A stretch of 64,000 nt of DNA. Source: Sarcocystis neurona (Eukaryota > Apicomplexa > Conoidasida > Eucoccidiorida > Sarcocystidae). Position numbers and translations under genes: made by a program. Below are positions 57,420-64,000 of the stretch, piece by piece (position 1 is the first letter of the stretch; each line of letters begins with the position of its first letter). The stretch covers positions 2,117,234-2,181,233 of the forward strand of contig KL647302.1 of the NCBI GenBank assembly GCA_000727475.1, read 5' to 3'. The notes below the pieces were generated by a model that saw only the letters and a program-made list of their open reading frames with translations, searched no databases and was not told where the DNA came from.

Positions 57420-59490
57420 TATTTGGAAGTTTCACATGTAAAGCTGTGCTGCCAGGGCAGTCCTAGGAGGCGGATCACTGGACCACAGCTGCATGGGAAT
57501 TGGCGGGTATGTTTCCTGGTTCTGACGCTTACGTAAACTACCAGGACTTCGCAAATCTTTTTCGTGTGACGGAATAAGACCATATGTAGTTCGGAAAGGT
57601 GGAGAGTAATGTGTTAGTTGGCCGCACAGGAGGCCGGAGGCGAAACACGCGACTTCTCCTTCCCAAGCAGCTGCGCTAAAAAGGTGCAAGTAAAATGGTG
57701 GGACTTTCCCCCATCAGGCACTCTCTCCAACTGTAACACAATAGCGTACCAGAATGCTCAGACAAGCACGTTAAAGTGAAGAGGGAAAAGAATGATGTGT
57801 GCCCATCGTTCCATGAACACTTTCCAATGGGACAGGCTGCTCTGCGGTGTCTGCACACCTGAACACCGTTTGTTGGAGATGACAAGGGTTTTGCGGTGCT
57901 TCTAATCATTTCATGCCACGTTGACCCCTCTCACGTTCTCCGCCAAAGTAGTGGACTTTCTGTCGAGTGTAGGACTTACCTCATGGACGGAAACTTACCA
58001 TTTTACTTCAGATGGCAGTGCGCGTGTTTCGCGTAGGAACTGAAGCTCGCAGTACAAGCTTACTCGCGCACTTTCCAACGGCAGGTGTGTCGCGAGAGCA
58101 CAGGTGCTTAGCAGCTCAGAATCACTCGAAGACACCGAACAAGGCATTACAATTGTGAGGAACGCTGGACAGGACATTCTAGAAGCGGCAGGCTGGCGGA
58201 CTGCGTGCGGGTGTTAAGAATCAGGATAGCATTGAAACGCAAACTACTTGACCATGCTTTGAGTTTTAGAGAAGCAGTTTCCGTTGTGCCTTGTGTTGTG
58301 TGAATAGCGCCACGTGCCGTCGGCAACCCCAGCTGCAGCTACAGAACAGGTCAACAGACGTGGTGGTGATGTCGAGCTTGTACAAGCTGGTGTAGCAGGG
58401 TGTCACATGGTATCTGCACCCACTGATAGCACCTCATCTGAGCGCAGCCCATGCAAATGCAGCATGTTAGTGTCTTCGTTGTCGATGCAGTTACAGACAG
58501 CACGTCGACCTTCCCTGCGAAAATCATGATGTGGCCACATCCAAGTCCTTATTTTCCGAACCGATGTTACCCCGAAGGCCTACGCTTCAGCGCATTCCGC
58601 TGGATAGAGACCACCTTTTATAAAGGACCTCCTTTTTTAATGGACCAACACTTCGCCGGTTTCGATTCACGTCCTGAGGTTTTTCACTAGAACAGCACTT
58701 TACCACTTGTGTTTGTACTTCTTCGGCTGTTAGATGCGTCATTCTGTCTCCTGTAAGGACCGACCTGAGTAGCTGCCTACTACCTGAAGGCAGGAAGAGT
58801 AGGTGGTGCGCATCACAGTGGTGATCATGTTGGTACCGAACAACGTTGCCAGGCTTGTAGACACTATGTGGTTCTGCGTGTATGCAGTTCCCATGTAAAA
58901 GCAGGTTGCTGCCAGCAACAGTACAGCGATTGTGGAAGCTGTAGCTTTGGCACTTTCCAGCTCTCATTCGCACGCATCAGTTTCTCTATGAAGTACAATG
59001 GACCAAAGCGGAGTTGCGCTGCTACGGCCGTGCTGCTAGAGTAGTCTTAGACCGCATTTCATCAGTGTAGATCCCGAAGGATTCCATTTCCCATCCGTCG
59101 TGTGAGTGCCTGCTTTCCACTTGTCAGCATAATCCTGCAGTGATCTTTGGTCAACCTGAGAGCAGCACCTGGAGGGGAGGCCACATACCCATTGAGGCGA
59201 GCTGCAGTGTCCTCAGATGCAGATAATCTTACGCTGCATGGTGAGAGATGCCATTTCTTCACCGGTGCATAGAAGCCCAAATCGCCTCGGAGAACACATA
59301 CCAGGGCAGGCGTGGTGTTTCCACTGCCGCGTCTACGTAACGCGAACACTCCTCAGTATTCCTATCAGTTTTCTGCACTCGGGTAGCTTTTGAGATTCCT
59401 TCATGAGGAAATTTCTTGTGCTTGCTCGCGTACCACAGGCGCATGTTGAGATTAAAAGGCGTCCTTACAGTGGGAATGGGAGAAGTGGGC
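57420..59490. other. no confident gene
   Basis: A minus-strand segment just upstream of the coiled-coil gene (57513-57570) reads a short frame ending at a good GTAAGC donor and could be an upstream non-coding or coding exon. Frames at 58451-58690 (plus) and 58587-58973 (minus) have no recognised domain. Some of this stretch may be eroded retroelement sequence, but no motif proves it. Confidence 0.35.
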
Positions 59491-59497
59491 CACGGGG

Positions 59498-59501
59498 AAA
59501 A
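59498..59501 (-). terminator. RNA polymerase III terminator of tRNA-Asn
   Basis: A TTTT run on the minus strand lies 23 bp after the tRNA 3' end. Pol III terminates at runs of four or more T, so this is the first suitable site downstream. Confidence 0.6.
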
Positions 59502-59524
59502 GTGTGCGCCGGAGTGCACAGTTT

Positions 59525-59549
59525 CCGGTACCGGCTGGGATCGAACCAG

Positions 59550-59582
<33 letters not shown>

Positions 59583-59598
59583 GGCTGAGCTACGGAAC
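59525..59598 (-). tRNA. tRNA-Asn(GTT)
   Basis: The minus strand folds as a full cloverleaf. Acceptor stem GGTTCCG/CGGTACC has one T-T mismatch at 4:69. D stem is GCTC/GAGC with loop AGCCGGTTA. Anticodon stem is TGTGG/CCACA with loop CTGTTAA (anticodon GTT, Asn). The variable loop is AGGTC, and the T arm is GCTGG-TTCGATC-CCAGC. The discriminator is G, as is usual for tRNA-Asn. There is no intron and no encoded CCA. The internal A and B boxes (TAGCTCAGCCGG and GGTTCGATCCC) fit RNA polymerase III promoters. Confidence 0.95.
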
Positions 59599-59936
59599 CC
59601 TGGACGCACTCACTTCCTACGTCGCCACCTCGCTTTTTTTTGTTTGCATCGACTGCCCCCTATAAATTTTTGAATGCGAACAGCCCCCGGGGACTCTGAA
59701 CAACTAGAACCCTTTCGATGGTGTATATTCGTGTATCTACATTATCTCCGGGAGACGAGTCGTTTCCCCCGCGAGTCTACTATCTCCCGCCCGATATGCG
59801 CAACAGGACGTACTCGCAGTGGTGGTCTTGTTGGTCGGTTGACCAGCATCACTCTAAAACACACAATAATAGTGCTGGATATCAGTTCTTTTAAGTGGAA
59901 GTGAGTTTTGTACTGTCGCACCCCTTCAGCAATGAT

Positions 59937-60808
59937 CTATGCCTCAGGGAACTGTTGAAGCGCCGATTCGCGCCAACTGTCCTGTATATACGTCAGCTGG
60001 GGGTTGACCCCCCTACCCATACGTGCAACGGGTCTGGCGCTGTTTGCAAGCCTTTCATTACCTCTGTGGTTAAAGTGCTCCACGATAGTAAATGGTCCAT
60101 AAGTATCGTCTGTAGAGAGCCTGCCAGTTTGGTCTGGAGTAGTGTCACCCGTGCATTCCAAAGAGCTGTGGATGTACACGCCATCATCAGCTGCGCTTTC
60201 ATGCTTCCAGCACGCGTACGCGGCCCTCGCGTGTTGTGTCTTGCGTATGTTTCCGAAGGTGTGGGTCATTGTCAGTTTTTCGCTTCCACACACGTGTTTA
60301 TGGGGCCTGCACGCTTGTCAATACATGCGTAACAGCACGTACCTTTCACATCTGTAGCATATGGGCGCTGTGAGCGCATGTGGCAAACATACACCATCCA
60401 TCTCCGCAGCATAGCACACTTGGTAACATGCGAAAACCCGTCTTCCTTGTCTATGGTAGCACACCGTCTCACTGAAATATCCTGTCTTCTATCACACCTG
60501 TGAGTGCCGGACTTCTTGGCAGTGTGCTGTACGTCCTCCATTACTAGGCTGCATGCATCACCAACAAGTCGTGAAAAACTAGTTTTTGTATTTTGCTCCT
60601 GCTTCTTTCCCGGGCAGGTCGTAGAGCTCGCACAACAATTTTCTTCGTTCACGTGGCACCTGTCCCGTATACAGTGTGACAATGTGTTGACGGGCTCTCT
60701 TCTTTCGTTCCTTGTTATCTCGTGAATCAGGGATCCGGCAATGCGGCGAATCCCGCCCAGAAAGTAAGGAAACATCCCGTGTGCTGTTTTACCGGAAGAC
60801 TGGTTCAT
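59937..60808 (-). mobile_element. degenerate Ty3/gypsy (chromovirus-type) integrase fragment
   Basis: Two minus-strand frames carry parts of an integrase C-terminal half. At about 60802-60750 the frame reads SSGKTAHGMFPYFLGG, like the S-S-T-G-x-x-P-x-x-L-V-Y-G motif after the core. The same frame runs on for some 150 codons without clear similarity and stops at about 60272. A second frame then reads NIRKTQHARAAYACWKHE (60251-60198), DDGVYIHSSLE and DDTYGPFTIVEHFN (about 60107-60066). These fit the I-x-K-A-Q-x-x-x-A-Y-A helix, the G-D-x-V-Y strand and the GPY/F module that is diagnostic of Ty3/gypsy integrases. The frame break and the long unmatched middle make it a relic. Its 3' side points to the tRNA-Asn gene 340 bp away. 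Confidence 0.55.
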
Positions 60809-61754
60809 TCATGCAGCTGAACATGCTGCACTATACCTGTACTCGTCTACAGAGTACTCATCATCTCGACAGTGTACCTGCCTGCTAACCTGTGGTTCTA
60901 CCTACGCGGTTGCTTATGCCTCTTTTTCTTTGCTCTGAAGATGTGTATTCGGTCTATTTGTATTATTCATCTACGTTACTCACGCAAGCACATCTCCGAA
61001 ACCACCTGTCCCTCTACACATGTATACGCGTAAGTCTGTCTTCTTGCCACTGTACAATTTAGGCGTCAATGCCCTATACTGAGAACTTTGAAACACTTGC
61101 TTAGATTGAAGTAGAAGTCTATGCTGATGCTTTGACCGGCCGTGTGGAGCGTCGTACAGCGCGTAGAACGGACAACGTGCGTCTAACATGTGAATTATGA
61201 CTTCACTCGCGTGTCCCGCGGCAGCGCATCGGGCCCGCTCAAGACTGCTGTATTGCTTTGCACATCATAAATAAATACAAATGCAACAAATGACGGATTT
61301 CACTGCTCCGCATCGGCAAGGAGGGGAGGAAGCGTGCATTGCGACTGACGCATGTGTGGAAGGCAAGGTTGACGCCCTACGTGACGTACGCTGAGCTAAC
61401 CAGGGACGGCAGACGGACTGAGACCTGCGCATATGTAGACATTTGTATCCATGCGTGTGCTTGTCTCTACAGCAGAGATGCGTGCTGCGTCCGTGCGGTA
61501 CGACTGACAGCAAATGTGCTGAGTCAGAGGCACTGCTCCTTGCCGTTTGCGAGCAGGGAATCCTTAGCGCCTCATTCTTATGACATACTCGGTGTGTGTC
61601 GGGTACGCAGAGATTGGCTATAAGTGAAATCCCGGCCACCAAGCAGTCACTCTGCACATTTGTGTCGGGAACGTACTGTGTTGTAATGCTGATTCTTCGT
61701 CATCAACTGATAGTTCATGAATGGCATAATCTATTCTCGTGCTTTTCCTGCCAG

Positions 61755-62726
61755 CAAAAAAGAGGTTACTTACGACCTGGAAATATCTGTCTTGATCGAC
61801 TGCTATTTCGTGAGTTACGCTGCATTTCTTCAGATTTACCTCCCCAAGCTTCGTGCGAGCCTGTGTGCAGCAGTTCACTCGTGAAAAGAGATACGCTGTA
61901 TGAGGAGGTGGAAACCTCCACTTTTTCACGTGAGAATAGAGAGGGGAGGAGAAGAAATGAGGAAATATTTCTAAGTAGGAAGAACGGAGAGAAGTGGCGT
62001 GGGTTAAGGAGGCAGTTCAAGAAGTACGCCGTTTCACAAGTGTGTTTGTGTATAGTTGTGTATGTGTGTCTACGCAGAAGGCTGAACAAAAAGACGGCTG
62101 TCGGCAACGTAGACGTTTGTTGCGTGTCTTGGAACCGGTGGCTGCCCTGTTCACACAAATTTTTCTGCGTGCTATCACGCGGGTCGCCGTTTGCAGGCAA
62201 CAAATGACCTCCCCCACGTGCTGTCTTCCTGCCTGCGTGTTCTTCTCTCACTTTCTGTCATTATCTGCCTGCGTCTGCGCAGAAGAGGATGTACCTGGTG
62301 AGCGCACCCCCGTACGTATTTTCAACGTCCGTACACTGGTACGTGTAATCGCACGCTTGCACTGCTGTGCGTGCGCGTGCTCACGAGCTTGCGTCTTCCC
62401 CGGTCGAAACCCTCGCTTCGCTCTGTCCTGCGTTCTTCTGTTGGTGCAGTCTTGCAGAGGGCAGCGATAGCTCTTCGTCACCTCTTCTGAAGACCTCCCA
62501 TAACGAATGTACCGAAAATGGCGGAGCCCAGACACTTCAAGCAGAAACAGCGGCTGCTGGAGGAGGAGGAGGCAAGACGCCCTGCGTCTGTCTTATTCGC
62601 GCCCCTATTATGCCGCTACTGCTCGTCGAGAAGGGGCCATCAATTCTTTTCAGACCGTTCAAAAGTCCGCTGAAAGGTCACCAGCCAGGCAAGGAAAAGC
62701 AGGGCAACCTGCGCGGCTTTCCATAA
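61755..62726 (+). CDS. possible two-exon plus-strand gene, unknown
   Basis: One candidate exon starts after acceptor TTTTCCTGCCAG at 61755 and stays open for about 150 codons. It is rich in Glu, Arg, Ser and Lys, with a purine-rich plus strand and a possible donor CAC|GTGAGAAT at about 61930. A second starts near 62451 or 62458 after TTGGTGCAG or CTTGCAG and is open to a stop at 62724-62726, with a Gly/Ala-rich stretch (TAAAGGGGGK-like). The two were not shown to be joined. Minus-strand frames over the first part are also open and a strong minus-strand GTAAGT lies at about 61774, so strand is not certain. Confidence 0.3.
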
Positions 62727-63583
62727 ACTTATGGGACCTAGACATAGACCTAGCACACATTTGTGCCTACTTTTCTCTCTATGTCCGTGCGTCTATATCC
62801 ACACCTCCATATGACTGTACAGGCAGATATGTCTACGTGGAAGTACGCACACACGCACGGAGCTGTGTGAAGGTGTATACGCACCACCACGTCCACTACC
62901 ACAGGCACGGCTGAGCGCATCGAGAAAAATATTTGGACTGATAACATGTTCACTGGTCCAGACACAGGGAGAAGAAACACGAGATACACAGAGATGACAA
63001 GTAAAAGACCACACAGAACTGCGTCGTACGAGACACATGTCAAAGTAGAGAAATTTCAGTATGGCTCCGCCCTGACACGCGCAAAAAAGTCGACCTTTCT
63101 TTTGTCGCAGTCTTGTCGTTTGTCCCACAAGTGAACTGGCTTTCTTGCTTTCCTGTTGCTCCTGAAAAGTGACTCTCTAAGGGCATGCAGGATTTTCGCT
63201 TCCTCTTGTCAAAGGAAGAACTTCTCGCTGAGCCCTCTCGTGTGTGACACTTCTTTGCATATGTACATGTGTGTACACATGTGTGTGTACACGAACGTGC
63301 GTCCTACGCATACACGTATCGGTATATATACACGTGTGTTCGGTGGTATCTGTAGCAGCGTGCACATGTGTAGGTAATTCTTCCATGAGTAGACGGTTCG
63401 CTGCTCCGTGGAGAGGCTGCCTTCCGATGAAGCAGCTTCGAGGTCGTCCACAAGCGCACAAACTTCGTCCTTTCTATCCTAAATTCTTTTTCTCTTCATG
63501 AGTCTCTATCCACATCGCGCCTGACTCAAGGAATAGAGCGACTTCGCTGGCGCTCCTCGCGCTGCCAAAAACAGATTTTCTTT

Positions 63584-64000
63584 TGTATGTTAGCATATGT
63601 GTATGTGTACACGTACATAATCAAACGGAAGAGAAACCCCCACATGCGAGCGACGGACTACACGTGCTATCCACATATGTACACATGCACGTATACGTGT
63701 GTATGCATATGTGTGCACACATACCTATATACACGTATGCGTGTATGTGTACATGTATGTATGTACTTGTATATGCGCGCAGATATACATTCACATTTAT
63801 ATACATATATATATACATATATACGTAAATATATATAAGTACAAAGAGACACGTGTATAATGCACGCAAACATATGTACGCGTACGCCCATATATATATA
63901 TATGTATATAAATATATGCCTACAAACATATAGATATGTATGTGTGTATATACGTATATGCGTACCTTAATAAATATATGCGCACACATATATGTGTGCC
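63584..64000. repeat. TA/CA/GTATGTATAC-type microsatellite field at window end
   Basis: About 400 bp of alternating purine-pyrimidine sequence built from TATA, CACA, ACGTAT and TGTGTA units, many of them self-complementary. The frames over it (Met, Tyr, Ile, Val, Thr, Cys, His) on both strands are artefacts. Confidence 0.75.

Noticed and set aside
58587..58973. Minus-strand frame with YKPGNVVRYQHDHH as a further integrase C-terminal domain
   Set aside because: Only a short K-P-G-x-V-like match was seen. There is no neighbouring helix or GPY/F module, so it was not called.
63583..63989. Met/Tyr/Val-rich ORFs at the window end
   Set aside because: They are produced by alternating purine-pyrimidine microsatellite sequence on both strands.

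Overview
This window is nuclear DNA of a coccidian apicomplexan, most likely an Eimeriidae member such as Eimeria or Cyclospora. The basis is mixed. The proteins are full of Ala, Gln and Ser runs encoded by CAG/GCA/AGC triplets, the genes have many introns, AT and CA microsatellites fill the introns, and pieces of Ty3/gypsy (chromovirus) integrase are present. That element class is known from Eimeria. The genus cannot be fixed from sequence alone.

Three spliced genes could be rebuilt by reading splice sites and intron phases by hand. (1) Minus strand, 14144-28444: a triose-phosphate/nucleotide-sugar transporter-like protein of the SLC35C2 type, about 747 aa, in eight exons. One large exon holds a low-complexity N-terminus plus the first membrane helices. 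Seven small exons (38-197 bp) follow, separated by introns of about 0.8-3 kb. (2) Plus strand, 34559-49394: a protein of about 1800 aa rich in Gln, Ala and Ser, in at least eight exons, whose predicted helical core resembles the TFIID subunit TAF4. (3) Minus strand, 54230-57365: a coiled-coil protein of about 742 aa in fifteen exons with mostly short introns. A fourth coding region (2055-5708, minus) is one uninterrupted ORF of 1217 codons with no family I recognise.

The rest, from left to right: AT-rich repeats with a possible plus-strand exon (0.6-1.6 kb); the 1217-codon ORF with a CAG-rich upstream flank (2-6.5 kb); a gene-poor stretch with a broken integrase fragment (7.9-8.6 kb); the transporter gene; a 6-kb stretch with weak minus-strand coding signals (28.5-34.5 kb); the TAF4-like gene; a second integrase fragment (50.4-50.8 kb); the coiled-coil gene; a tRNA-Asn(GTT) gene (59525-59598, minus) lying 340 bp from a third integrase fragment (59.9-60.8 kb); a possible plus-strand gene (61.7-62.7 kb); and a microsatellite field up to the window end.

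There is no operon-like organisation. The genes look functionally unrelated: membrane transport, transcription, structural coiled coil, translation. All exon models are manual and would need RNA evidence. No bacterial-type features, CRISPR arrays or rRNA genes were seen.
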